DNA from: JAVWIF01 sp036639635
GTDB taxonomy: Bacteria > Bacillota_I > Bacilli_A > Erysipelotrichales > Erysipelotrichaceae
Length of the DNA stretch: 14,244 nucleotides
Direction: 5' to 3'
NCBI GenBank assembly: GCA_036639635.1
Contig: JAVWIF010000050.1
Coordinates: 1 to 14,244 of the forward strand
The position numbers were made by a program, and so were the translations under genes. The stretch's first letter is position 1. The number at the start of each line of letters is the position of its first letter. The notes below the pieces were generated by a model. That model was not told the origin of the DNA, ran no database searches, and saw only the letters and a program-made list of their open reading frames with translations. Of the stretch, positions 6,372-13,859 are shown in pieces.

Positions 6372-7198
6372 TATTTGCATCCTCCTTCAAGTTCACTTAA
6401 AGCTTGCGCACATTGTTCAGCACTAGGTGCTGTTCCATGCCATCCAGCTTGGTTTTCCATGAAAGAGACGCCTTTACCTTTTGTTGTCTTTCCAACAATA
6501 ACGCTAGGTTTTCCTTTGACATTTTTTGCTTCTTCACAAGCAGCAATCACTTGTTCTAAGTCATTTCCATCTTCTAATGTGATAACATTCCAACCAAATG
6601 CTTTAAACTTTTCATCAATTGGTGTAGGATTCATAACATCATTAACTTTTCCATCAATCTGTAAACCATTATGATCAACAAATGCCAATAAATTATCAAG
6701 TTTATAATGAGCTGCTGCCATTGCTGCTTCCCATACTTGTCCTTCTTGACATTCGCCATCCCCTAAAATCGTATAAATACGATAAGGTTCCTCGTGATAT
6801 TTATTAGATAACGCCATCCCAACAGCGCAAGAGATTCCTTGTCCTAATGAACCCGTAGACATATCAACACCAGGTAATTTACGCATACTTGGATGCCCTT
6901 GTAAACGTGAATTAATTTTTCTAAAAGTCGCAAGCTCACTCTCTTCAATAAATCCCTTTTCAGATAATACTGCATACAATAATGGTGAGGCATGACCCTT
7001 TGATAACACAAAACGATCCCTACTCGTTGAACTCATGTTTTCTTCATTAATATCCATTTGTGTAAAATAAATAGCTGTAGCAAACTCTACAGATGACAAG
7101 CTTCCACCAGGATGTCCTGATTTAGCTTCAGTAACCATTTTCACAATATTTTTACGAATATTGTTTGTGTGTCCCTTTAACGCATTAATTTCATACAT
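6371..7198 (-). CDS. Transketolase, N-terminal subunit
   Basis: 275 residues forming the thiamine-diphosphate-binding half of a split transketolase. Seen in order are EAKSGHPGGSLSSVE (about 24-38), RFVLSKGHASPLLYA, TGSLGQGISCAVGMAL, and the diphosphate/Mg2+ motif starting GDG (146-148) and ending near Asn177 (VDHNGLQIDG). The frame is open upstream to 7300, but the ATG at 7196-7198 has an AAGGAGGAC ribosome binding site 6-8 nt before it and gives the usual N-terminus (MYEINALKGHTNNIRKNIV). The upstream extension has no such site and does not look like coding sequence. It overlaps the downstream subunit by 1 nt. Split transketolases are common in Firmicutes. Confidence 0.94.
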   Translation of the reverse strand: MYEINALKGHTNNIRKNIVKMVTEAKSGHPGGSLSSVEFATAIYFTQMDINEENMSSTSRDRFVLSKGHASPLLYAVLSEKGFIEESELATFRKINSRLQGHPSMRKLPGVDMSTGSLGQGISCAVGMALSNKYHEEPYRIYTILGDGECQEGQVWEAAMAAAHYKLDNLLAFVDHNGLQIDGKVNDVMNPTPIDEKFKAFGWNVITLEDGNDLEQVIAACEEAKNVKGKPSVIVGKTTKGKGVSFMENQAGWHGTAPSAEQCAQALSELEGGCK

Positions 7199-7226
7199 TC
7201 TTTTGTCCTCCTTATTTGACAAAATA

Positions 7227-7232
7227 ATTATA
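7227..7232 (-). promoter_or_regulatory. -10 box for the transketolase operon
   Basis: On the minus strand TATAAT lies about 28 nt before the transketolase start and would place transcription just ahead of the AAGGAGG site. An overlapping TATAGT lies just upstream. No good -35 is seen at 17 bp, so the exact promoter is uncertain. Confidence 0.4.
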
Positions 7233-7269
7233 CTATAATTATTTTCATTAAATTTACTAAGATTATGTG

Positions 7270-7314
7270 AAATTGTCGAAAAATGTGCATAAACAAGCAC
7301 CTATCCGACAATTT
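7270..7314. promoter_or_regulatory. Two-tier inverted repeat upstream of the transketolase operon
   Basis: A 9-bp inverted repeat AAATTGTCG (7270-7278) / CGACAATTT (7306-7314) encloses a second one, GTGC (7285-7288) / GCAC (7297-7300), with an 8-nt loop. No U-run follows on either strand, so it does not look like a terminator. It sits between the Tex stop codon and the transketolase promoter. It could be an operator for a dimeric repressor or a leader structure. Function not known. Confidence 0.4.
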
Positions 7315-7322
7315 ATGAACAT

Positions 7323-9467
7323 TTATGGTTGTACAAATGACAATTGAACTTTTTGTTTATCATTATCAATATTGTATACCCACACTTTTACAATATCACC
7401 TACAGAAACGATTTCACTAGGATGAGATACTCTTTGGCGACTCATCTTAGAAATATGAACCAATCCATCTTCATGTAAACCAATGTCCACAAATGCTCCA
7501 AAATCAACAACATTACGTACAACACCCTCTAGCTTATCACCAATATGTAAATCCGTTAACTCTAAAACATCACTACGTAATAAAGGTCCATCATAACGAT
7601 CACGATAATCACGTAAAGGCGTCTTAATTGCTTCTAAAATATCTTGTATCGTATAAATATCAGCAGCAAACTTTTCACTTAGAGAAGAAGCATGCTGCGT
7701 AGCCAAAGCTTCTTTCGCTTTATCACTTCCCATATCCGTTGCCACTAAATCTAAAAGTGCCAATATTTTTCTTGCCAAAGGATAACTCTCAGGGTGAATA
7801 GCGGTACGATCAAGAATTTCATCACCATCTTCAATACGCAAGAAACCTGCTGCTTGTTCAAATGACTTCGCTCCTATTTTTGGAATCTTCTTCAATTCCT
7901 TACGATTATGAATATCTCCATGATCATCACGATAACCAACAATTGCTTTGGCAGTAGATGCATTCAATCCTGATATGTTTTTTAACAATTCAACAGACGC
8001 TGTATTCACATTAACACCAACGCGATTAACAGCCTTAGAAACCACAAATTCTAAACGTTCTTTCAAGCGAGCAGTCGGTAAATCATGTTGATATTGACCA
8101 ACTCCAATGGATTGCGGATCAATTTTAATCAATTCTGATAATGGATCAATAATCCTTCTCGCAATTGATATAGCTGAGCGCTGTTCTACATGTAAATCAG
8201 GGAACTCATCACGTGCTAATTTACTAGCAGAGTACACAGAAGCACCTGCTTCTGAAACAATAGTATACGAAATTGGCAATTGATATTCTTTAATCAAATT
8301 AGCAACAAAAGCCTCACTCTCACGACTTGCCGTTCCATTTCCAATTGAAATAATATCGACATTATACTTTTTAATTAAGGCTAACATGATCTTCTTTGCC
8401 TCTTCAACTTTTGCATTTGGAGGTGTTGGATAAACAATACTAATCGCAATCATTTTCCCATTTTTATCAATAACGGCTAATTTGCATCCCGTACGATAGG
8501 CAGGATCAAAACCCAATACAATCTTATTTTTCATAGGTGGTTGTAATAATAATCTTTCCAAATTCAAAGAGAATACTTCAATTGACGCCTCATGCGCCTT
8601 TTCACTTAATTCATTACGAATCTCACGCTCTACACTAGGTATTGCTAAACGCTTTAACCCATCACGCAAGGCTTCACTAATACAATCTACAACACGACCT
8701 TCACGTCCTTTTGTAAACTTGCGAATTGTCCAAGTTTCAATATAATCTTTATCAAAATCAATGGCGACACTAAAAATCTTTTCTTTCTCACCACGATCAA
8801 TTGCCATAATACGATGACTAGCAAGCGTAACTAAACGCTCACTGTATTCATAATACATTTTATAAACATTTTTATCATCACTATGCTTTTTCTTCGCTTT
8901 CGTCACAATCTTTCCATAACGTTCCATACTAATCCGTATTTTTTGACGAATACTAGCATCATCACTAGCCATTTCCGCAATAATATCCTTCGCTCCTTGA
9001 ATAGCATCTTGAACGCTTTCTACCTTCTCATTTACATACTTTTCAGCTTCTAGTTCCACATCACCTTGATTAGGTAGCGTTAACATCCATTGAGCAAACG
9101 GTTTTAATCCTTTTGCTATCGCATCAGTTGCTCTTGTCTTTCGCTTTTGTTGGTAAGGACGATAAATATCTTCTATCGCAGATAATTTAGTGCAAGCCAA
9201 AACACTTGTTTTAATCTCTTCTGTAAGTTTTCCTTGTTGTTCAATCAAACGCAACACATCATCCTTACGTTTTTCTAAATTCACTTGATACTCATAACTC
9301 TCTTGAATTACTCGAATTTGTTCTTCATCTAATCCTTGTGTAACTTCCTTACGATATCTAGCAATAAAAGGCACTGTATTGCCATCCTCTAACAACTGTA
9401 ATGTATTCTTTATCTGTACAACACTAATCCCTAATTGATTAGCAATTGGTCCTATAATATGTTCCAT
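7323..9467 (-). CDS. tex: Tex, RNA-binding transcription accessory protein
   Basis: Full-length Tex (714 residues). The N-terminal helical region has the typical VPFIARYRKEVTQGLDEEQ (about 32-50) and EDIYRPYQQKRKTRA (99-113). Then comes the YqgF/RNaseH-like domain starting VLGFDPAYRTGCKLAVID (317-334), the conserved GVGQYQHDL, a helix-hairpin-helix part (NVNTASVELLKNISGLNAST, about 486-505), and a C-terminal S1 RNA-binding domain (about 639-711) with GVVRNVVDFGAFVDIGLHED. Tex binds nucleic acids and is linked to transcription and RNA metabolism; its precise biochemical role is still debated. The ATG (9465-9467) follows AAGGTAAG. It lies 19 nt downstream of the Smr-domain gene and probably shares its promoter. 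Nothing looks abnormal. Confidence 0.96.
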   Translation of the reverse strand: MEHIIGPIANQLGISVVQIKNTLQLLEDGNTVPFIARYRKEVTQGLDEEQIRVIQESYEYQVNLEKRKDDVLRLIEQQGKLTEEIKTSVLACTKLSAIEDIYRPYQQKRKTRATDAIAKGLKPFAQWMLTLPNQGDVELEAEKYVNEKVESVQDAIQGAKDIIAEMASDDASIRQKIRISMERYGKIVTKAKKKHSDDKNVYKMYYEYSERLVTLASHRIMAIDRGEKEKIFSVAIDFDKDYIETWTIRKFTKGREGRVVDCISEALRDGLKRLAIPSVEREIRNELSEKAHEASIEVFSLNLERLLLQPPMKNKIVLGFDPAYRTGCKLAVIDKNGKMIAISIVYPTPPNAKVEEAKKIMLALIKKYNVDIISIGNGTASRESEAFVANLIKEYQLPISYTIVSEAGASVYSASKLARDEFPDLHVEQRSAISIARRIIDPLSELIKIDPQSIGVGQYQHDLPTARLKERLEFVVSKAVNRVGVNVNTASVELLKNISGLNASTAKAIVGYRDDHGDIHNRKELKKIPKIGAKSFEQAAGFLRIEDGDEILDRTAIHPESYPLARKILALLDLVATDMGSDKAKEALATQHASSLSEKFAADIYTIQDILEAIKTPLRDYRDRYDGPLLRSDVLELTDLHIGDKLEGVVRNVVDFGAFVDIGLHEDGLVHISKMSRQRVSHPSEIVSVGDIVKVWVYNIDNDKQKVQLSFVQP

Positions 9468-9486
9468 ATAAATCTTACCTTTCCGT

Positions 9487-9717
9487 CTAATCTTTCAAGA
9501 CTAAAATTGTTTCTCCTTGATTTAAACTACGCATTTTACGAATGCACTTTTTATGGGTATACTGATTTCTGACAAAACTCGCCAAAGCGTTCCCGTGCTG
9601 ATAACCATGAATAACACTCACCTCATGAATACCCTTTGGAAGTTTATTCAAATAAGCATCCAAACAATTTTTTGCTTCACTCACATAAAGCCCATGAATA
9701 TCAATTTCGTTAAACAT
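9487..9717 (-). CDS. Small Smr-domain protein
   Basis: A 76-residue protein consisting of a single Smr domain, related to the C-terminal domain of MutS2. It shows the IDIHGL motif near the N-terminus (LDxH-like) and VIHGYQHGNAL in the place of the usual HGxGxG loop. Smr domains bind or nick nucleic acids; MutS2-type Smr is linked to ribosome rescue and DNA branch cleavage. The activity of this solo version is not predictable, and the glycine-rich loop is atypical (HGYQHG). I chose the ATG at 9715-9717 because the more upstream in-frame ATG (9721-9723) overlaps the AGAAGG ribosome binding site. It is the first gene of an operon with tex. Confidence 0.85.
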   Translation of the reverse strand: MFNEIDIHGLYVSEAKNCLDAYLNKLPKGIHEVSVIHGYQHGNALASFVRNQYTHKKCIRKMRSLNQGETILVLKD

Positions 9718-9741
9718 AGCCATCCTTCTTTCAATGTCTTT

Positions 9742-9770
9742 ATTATAATGATTTCAAACTTATAAAACAA
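9742..9770 (-). promoter_or_regulatory. Sigma-A promoter of the smr-tex operon
   Basis: On the minus strand TTGTTT (9765-9770) and TATAAT (9742-9747) are spaced exactly 17 bp, about 25 nt before the Smr-protein start codon. This is one of the best promoter matches in the window. Confidence 0.75.
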
Positions 9771-9878
9771 GACTTCACATCCAATCATTTTTATGCTTTT
9801 ATATTCATGCAAAAAAAACAGACTATCATTTTCTGCTTATTTACGGTAAAATAATACAAGAATAAGAGGACACATAAA

Positions 9879-10514
9879 ATGAAAATAGAAACTCCAAGAC
9901 TACGTCAGGCTTATGAACAAACCAGTTCCTTTGAAACATGCTTAGAAGAAGATAACTTTATCGAAAACAAGCAATTCGAAAATATCACCATTTCAAATCT
10001 TGCATTAGACAGCCTTCATCTTGATGGATGCTGCTTCAAAAATGTTTTCTTCGAAGAATGCAATTTCAATTCCATAGATATCATTGATACCACATTTATT
10101 AACTGCGACCTATCGAACAGCAAATTCACAAACGGAGGAATCCATCGCACTGAATTTAAAAACTGTCGCTGTATGGGTATCGATTTTTCGCAATGTACCA
10201 TTCATAACGTTTTATTTCAAGATTTAAATGCCCGCTATGCCAATATGTCCGATTGTAAATTCAAACAAGTTATCTTACAAAATTGCGACTTTACAAACAG
10301 CAGTTTTGTCCAAACATCCTTTCAAAAAACCGTCTTTGATGATTGTAATCTAACCCAAGGCGAATTTTATAACACAGCCTTACGAGGATTGGATTTATCC
10401 ACTAGTAATATTCAAGAAATAGGGATCAGTATTGATCTTATTAAAGGAGTAAGTGTAAACTCGCAACAAGCACTCCTATTAGCATCACTCTTAGGTATCA
10501 TCATTAAAGACTAG
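9879..10514 (+). CDS. Pentapeptide-repeat protein, Qnr-like
   Basis: A 211-residue protein made mostly of pentapeptide repeats of the A(D/N)LxF type, with Phe or Leu at every fifth residue (for example CCFKNVFFEECNFNSID, CDLSNSKFTN, CDFTNSSFVQTSFQKTVFDD). These fold into a right-handed square beta-helix. Length and C-terminus resemble Qnr quinolone-protection proteins: it ends LRGLDLSTSN...GVSVNSQQALLLASLLGI, compared with the Qnr end GVDLQGVKLDNYQASLLMERLGI as I remember it. Qnr mimics DNA and protects gyrase and topoisomerase IV. Gram-positive chromosomes often carry intrinsic Qnr-like proteins whose native role is unclear. The start has an AGAGGACA ribosome binding site. It is a single-gene unit, divergent from smr-tex and convergent with pepT. 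Family certain; gyrase protection is inference. Confidence 0.88.
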   Translation: MKIETPRLRQAYEQTSSFETCLEEDNFIENKQFENITISNLALDSLHLDGCCFKNVFFEECNFNSIDIIDTTFINCDLSNSKFTNGGIHRTEFKNCRCMGIDFSQCTIHNVLFQDLNARYANMSDCKFKQVILQNCDFTNSSFVQTSFQKTVFDDCNLTQGEFYNTALRGLDLSTSNIQEIGISIDLIKGVSVNSQQALLLASLLGIIIKD

Positions 10515-10557
10515 TCAATTTACTTTATATAGATAACAAACACTTCTCAAACCATCA

Positions 10558-10598
10558 AAAAAAGTCAACTTAGAGTAAATTCTAAAATTGACTTTTTT
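10558..10598. terminator. Bidirectional terminator between pentapeptide-repeat gene and pepT
   Basis: AAAAAAGTCAA (10558-10568) pairs with TTGACTTTTTT (10588-10598). An inner stem TTAGA (10570-10574) / TCTAA (10581-10585) and a 6-nt loop complete the hairpin. Both ends supply a U-tract, so it can stop transcription from both converging genes. Confidence 0.9.
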
Positions 10599-10612
10599 AT
10601 CATTTCAATCCT

Positions 10613-11830
10613 TTATTTCAAACTGTTTTCAACAATCTTCAACAACAAAGCAACGCTTTGTTCCATTTCATTAATACATGCAAATTCAAATTTCCCGTGA
10701 TAATTATAACCCCCAGTCCCTAAATTAGGACAAGGTAATCCATCATATGTAAGCCGCGCTCCATCTGTACCACCACGAATAGCATGCGTTGTAGGTTCAA
10801 TACCAATATCACGCATAGACATCTTTACTAGTTCTATAATACTCATATCTTTTTCAATAATTGAGCGCATATTAGCATAACTATCACAAATAGACAAACG
10901 AATCGTATTCGCTCCATATTTCTTATTTAAAAACTGAGCAACGTTTTCAAACTCTTCTTTTTGTTGCGCAAATAAATGCTCATCATGATTACGAATAATA
11001 TAGGACATAGACGCATGTTCACATTCTCCTTGCATATCTGTTAAATGATGAAAGCCCTCATAGCCTTCTGTATAAGCAGGATTTTGCTCCACCTTAAGCA
11101 TCGCATGAAATTCCATAGCCACTAAGGTTGCATTTATCATTTTATACTTTGCAGACCCTGGATGAATACTCAAACCTTGCACCTCTACGATAGCACTAGC
11201 AGCATTAAAGTTCTCATAATCAACACTATCCACTTCCCCGCCATCTAGCGTATACGCAAAATCAGCACCAAAAGCTTTTACATCAAAATGGTCTGTTCCT
11301 CTACCAACTTCTTCATCAGGTGTAAAAGCTAGCTTTAACGTTCCATGAGGAAGTTTTTGCTTTAATAAAATTTCCACCATTGTCAAAATTTCAGCAATCC
11401 CTGCTTTATCATCAGCCCCTAATAATGTTGTCCCATCAGTAACAATTAAATCTTTTCCAACCTTATCATCCAAGCATGAAAACTCGCTACGCTCCATCAC
11501 AATATCCAATTCTTTATTCAATATAATATCTGCTCCATCATAGTCCAAAATAACTCTAGGCTTGCAATCTTTACCACTCATATCTGGAGAAGTATCCATG
11601 TGTGCGATAAAACCTATTGTTGGCGTTTGCTTTTCGATAGTGGATGCAATAGTTCCATACACAATGCCAAACTCATCAACATAAGCATCATGAATACCCA
11701 TCTTAATCATTTCATTCACCAAATAGTTTGCCAATTCCAACTGTTTCAAAGAACTAGGTGTTGTATCAGATTTTTCATCTGATTGTGTATCAAACTTAAC
11801 ATAATTTAAAAATCTTTCTTGTACATTCAT
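10613..11830 (-). CDS. pepT: Peptidase T (tripeptide aminopeptidase, M20B)
   Basis: A full-length 405-residue cytosolic zinc tripeptidase that removes the N-terminal residue from tripeptides, feeding amino-acid recycling. Metal ligands and active-site residues of family M20 are all visible: IGFIAHMDTSPD (His78, Asp80), LLGADDKAGIAEI (bridging Asp140), TPDEEVGRGTDHF (catalytic Glu173 and ligand Glu174), YTLDGGEVDS (Asp196) and the C-terminal YNYHGKFEF (His378). RGGTDGARL near the end is also typical of PepT. The ATG (11828-11830) follows a GAGGT ribosome binding site with about 9 nt spacing. It lies 59 nt downstream of the four-helix-bundle gene with no terminator between, and has a TATACT -10-like element in that gap, so it may have both read-through and its own promoter. 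Confidence 0.96.
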   Translation of the reverse strand: MNVQERFLNYVKFDTQSDEKSDTTPSSLKQLELANYLVNEMIKMGIHDAYVDEFGIVYGTIASTIEKQTPTIGFIAHMDTSPDMSGKDCKPRVILDYDGADIILNKELDIVMERSEFSCLDDKVGKDLIVTDGTTLLGADDKAGIAEILTMVEILLKQKLPHGTLKLAFTPDEEVGRGTDHFDVKAFGADFAYTLDGGEVDSVDYENFNAASAIVEVQGLSIHPGSAKYKMINATLVAMEFHAMLKVEQNPAYTEGYEGFHHLTDMQGECEHASMSYIIRNHDEHLFAQQKEEFENVAQFLNKKYGANTIRLSICDSYANMRSIIEKDMSIIELVKMSMRDIGIEPTTHAIRGGTDGARLTYDGLPCPNLGTGGYNYHGKFEFACINEMEQSVALLLKIVENSLK

Positions 11831-11889
11831 TTGCAGTTACCTCACTTATGTAAATAGTATACAATGAATCACAAAAAAGCTCTAGTAGA

Positions 11890-12342
11890 TTACTTATATT
11901 CTATACTGTATTTATGCAACATGTGATAATAGCTAGTATAATCATCCTCCATAATGCGGATTGTTTTTTGCATATCTGTCTTTAAAGTATAATGACTTTC
12001 ATCAAAATCATGTATTGCTTTAATTCCCATTTCCATTGATTTAATAGCTTCCTTAAGTACCTCTTTATCACTTGTTAAACTCATATTCTTTAAAGAAGCC
12101 ATCATATCTACAATGCTACCTTTCAATCCAGCACTATCACTCGCCTCTCCACCTTCCGAAATAACCAATGCACATAATGCTTCTTCATGTTGATGTAAAT
12201 TTTCAATCATTTGATTAAACACATCAATTAATTCTTTCCCTTTCAATTTACCTCTTAAATCTTCAAATATATATGCTCCCATATGTGTTCCTTTCAACAA
12301 TTGATTTAATTCTTCTACTATACTATCGCTATGCAATTTCAT
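11890..12342 (-). CDS. Ferritin-like four-helix-bundle protein (DUF2383-like)
   Basis: A 150-residue, almost wholly helical protein. The N-terminal ELNQLLKGTHMGAYIFEDL and the following HQHEEALCALV resemble the DUF2383 / PA2169-type four-helix-bundle family, which is ferritin-like. Glutamates and histidines in the helices (NLHQHEEAL, SMEMGIKAIHDFDESHY, IMEDDYTSYYHML) could bind metal, but I cannot assign ligands. The open frame extends upstream to 12411, but the conserved family start fits the ATG at 12340-12342. GAGGTG abuts that ATG, an unusually short spacing. A downstream ATG (Met21, at 12280-12282) has a better-spaced AAAGGAA site but would delete the conserved first helix. Function unknown; spore or stress roles are reported for relatives only loosely. 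Confidence 0.72.
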   Translation of the reverse strand: MKLHSDSIVEELNQLLKGTHMGAYIFEDLRGKLKGKELIDVFNQMIENLHQHEEALCALVISEGGEASDSAGLKGSIVDMMASLKNMSLTSDKEVLKEAIKSMEMGIKAIHDFDESHYTLKTDMQKTIRIMEDDYTSYYHMLHKYSIEYK

Positions 12343-12383
12343 CACCTCACAATTAGTATAGTTATAATAACTTCGCCTATACC

Positions 12384-12423
12384 AATTAAAACACGTGCAA
12401 AAGACAATCATCTTTTACACGTG
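12384..12423 (-). terminator. Strong hairpin after the tnpB/omega-RNA region
   Basis: CACGTGTAAAAGA (12423-12411 on the minus strand) pairs with TCTTTTGCACGTG (12404-12392). The stem is 13 bp with a 6-nt loop and is followed by TTTTAATT. The single imperfection is a G-U wobble in minus-strand RNA but a C-A mismatch in plus-strand RNA, so the structure is meant for the leftward transcript. It most likely terminates transcription from tnpB and its guide RNA before the four-helix-bundle gene. Confidence 0.6.
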
Positions 12424-12545
12424 CTGGTTCGAACCGTTCGGCATTTGTTTCAAACTCTATACAAGATAGATTCGATATGGATGTACCATCACCCTTCCTA
12501 TAGCTGTATTTTCATCAAATACTATAGGCAAAGCTAATAATTAGC
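12424..12545 (-). ncRNA. Candidate omega (guide) RNA scaffold 3' of tnpB
   Basis: The 122 nt after the tnpB stop are non-coding but highly structured on the minus strand. In order they hold GCTAAT/ATTAGC (12533-12545), a long interrupted hairpin CCTATAGTATTT with AAATAC-AG-CTATAGG (12497-12528), a small TCTAT/ATAGA stem-loop, and the 10-bp palindrome GGTTCGAACC (12426-12435). TnpB nucleases use an RNA made from the 3' end of their gene and the adjacent element end, with the guide taken from flanking DNA. Position and orientation fit. The RNA probably begins inside the tnpB coding sequence. The 3' scaffold/guide border is uncertain; I place it near 12424-12436. Confidence 0.45.
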
Positions 12546-13562
12546 TCACAGTGCTTGCAATATGTTCATAGCACCAACTACATCTCTATGTCCATGAAAT
12601 CCGCACTTACATCGATAATCTCGATCAATAGCTTTATTAATTTGACCACACCTTGGACAAACTTTACTCGTATTATAAGGATTGATATACACCACCTTAA
12701 TACCACTCAAATTTGCTTTATATTCAATATAATCCTGCAACCTGCGATACGACCACAAATAAATATTTGGATTATGATACGTTTGAAATTTCATTTTAAT
12801 TCTTGTTAAATTTTCCATCTTAATAATCCCAATATCATTCGCAATTGCAAAATCCACAATTTCTCTAGCTATTTTGTGATCATAATCATTTAAAACATGA
12901 TTCAACTTATGTTCAAAACTCTTCAATTTCTTAAACTGTTTACGTTGTTGCATTTCCTTAATATGTTTCTTATATCTTCTTTGCAAATAGCGTAACTCTC
13001 TTCCACTCCCAAAAAACTTAATCTGCTCGCAAGTCGCACAAACTGCAGGAACCTTAATTCCAATATCAATCCCCATTACCTTTTCACTTGTCACTTGCTT
13101 TACTTTATAGTCCACATAAATATAAGCAAACCATTTCCCCTTACGACAAACAATTTTCATATTCATTGCTCGACCTTCTGCTATCCGCTGTAACGGTTGT
13201 TTATTACAATAAATAGGAATTTTTATAGTTTCACGATGCCTTGCTAAACCTAGTTCCACTATAATGAATTCGTCATTAATTTTATAAGAAGAGTTGCTCC
13301 AATAACTTGAGAAAGGATAACTGAAATCTATTCCTTTTTTATTCAACTCAAATTTTTGTTTCGCACACGACAACAATAAATGTTTACTATTATATGAAAT
13401 ATCCTTGCTAAAATACTTATATGCATATTCAAATACATATCCTTTTACATTAAATAATTCATATATTCTATTCACTTCCTTTTTAAATGCATATTCATAT
13501 GCCAATAATTCTTTTTTAATCGCTTCATCAACATTTAAACAAATCTTTACGCATAAATACAT
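12546..13562 (-). CDS. tnpB: TnpB RNA-guided DNA endonuclease
   Basis: A 338-residue TnpB, shorter than the roughly 370-410 residues usual in the family. It appears complete: an N-terminal helical/wedge part, a RuvC-like nuclease with motif I KVMGIDIGIK (Asp166), motif II IGIIKMENLTRIK (Glu250), a zinc ribbon with SKVCPRCG and CKCG (Cys302, 305, 318, 320), and motif III HRDVVGAMNIL (Asp327). All three catalytic acids and four cysteines are present, so it should be an active RNA-guided nuclease and not a TldR-like dead derivative. The ATG (13560-13562) follows a GGAAGGAG ribosome binding site. TATAGT (13587-13592) and TTGTCA (13608-13613) upstream form a weak promoter with 15-bp spacing. It stands alone without tnpA and has a structured 3' region. 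Confidence 0.92.
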   Translation of the reverse strand: MYLCVKICLNVDEAIKKELLAYEYAFKKEVNRIYELFNVKGYVFEYAYKYFSKDISYNSKHLLLSCAKQKFELNKKGIDFSYPFSSYWSNSSYKINDEFIIVELGLARHRETIKIPIYCNKQPLQRIAEGRAMNMKIVCRKGKWFAYIYVDYKVKQVTSEKVMGIDIGIKVPAVCATCEQIKFFGSGRELRYLQRRYKKHIKEMQQRKQFKKLKSFEHKLNHVLNDYDHKIAREIVDFAIANDIGIIKMENLTRIKMKFQTYHNPNIYLWSYRRLQDYIEYKANLSGIKVVYINPYNTSKVCPRCGQINKAIDRDYRCKCGFHGHRDVVGAMNILQAL

Positions 13563-13828
13563 AATGTCTCCTTCCTATCTTTTTACACTATATATTTACG
13601 GATCCTTTGACAAAAATTCCTAAACAATTCTCATTTCCGATATTTTATTAACCAATCTCCACGTTTCATTTATTTGTAACCTATTCATCCTCATTTCCTA
13701 ATAGGAGACCAAGCGCTTCCTTAACAATCCAAACGGTAACCATCCAGTTATTTCGTTCAACACGTTTATTTCTGACTTTTCATAATGAATCGCAACGTAA
13801 ACTACCTGCCTTTTTCTCATTTTTCATC

Positions 13829-13859
13829 AAAAAACCAGATAGACGTTGTCTATCTGGTT
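13829..13859 (-). terminator. Perfect leftward terminator
   Basis: AACCAGATAGAC (13833-13844) and GTCTATCTGGTT (13848-13859) form a perfect 12-bp stem with a 3-nt loop, followed on the minus strand by six T residues (13834-13829). It must end a leftward transcript starting to its right, yet no gene is visible between here and the next hairpin at 14150. Confidence 0.85.

Larger units (their letters stand above)
12424..13620 (-). mobile_element. TnpB-only IS200/IS605-type element, ends not defined
   Basis: An intact tnpB with its probable structured right end, but no tnpA transposase gene on either side in the window. This corresponds to the IS1341-like or orphan tnpB arrangement, which moves only if a TnpA acts in trans or which may be retained for another role. 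The left boundary is a guess: it is placed just upstream of the tnpB promoter-like sequence. The right boundary is set by the palindrome and hairpin. Confidence 0.35.

Noticed and set aside
7199..7300. Upstream extension of the transketolase N-terminal subunit frame.
   Set aside because: It covers the promoter and inverted repeat, lacks a ribosome binding site, and the normal family N-terminus with AAGGAGG starts at 7198.
12343..12411. N-terminal extension of the four-helix-bundle protein (MIVFCTCFNWYRR...).
   Set aside because: The extension overlaps the terminator hairpin, has no ribosome binding site, and is unlike the family, whose conserved first helix begins at the chosen ATG.
12424..12440. 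GGTTCGAACC resembles the T-loop of a tRNA.
   Set aside because: No pairing T-stem, anticodon arm or acceptor stem can be built around it on either strand. It fits better as part of the structured tnpB 3' region.
13600..13620. GGATCCTTTGACAAAAATTCC looked like a terminal repeat of an insertion sequence.
   Set aside because: No matching inverted copy was found in the window and no associated transposase gene, so it remains a chance resemblance.
13690..13740. Possible IS256/Mutator transposase remnant, from KEALGLLLGNED resembling the REVLGxxxGE-type segment.
   Set aside because: Only a few residues agree, the flanking residues do not, and no further transposase motif follows. It is too weak to annotate.
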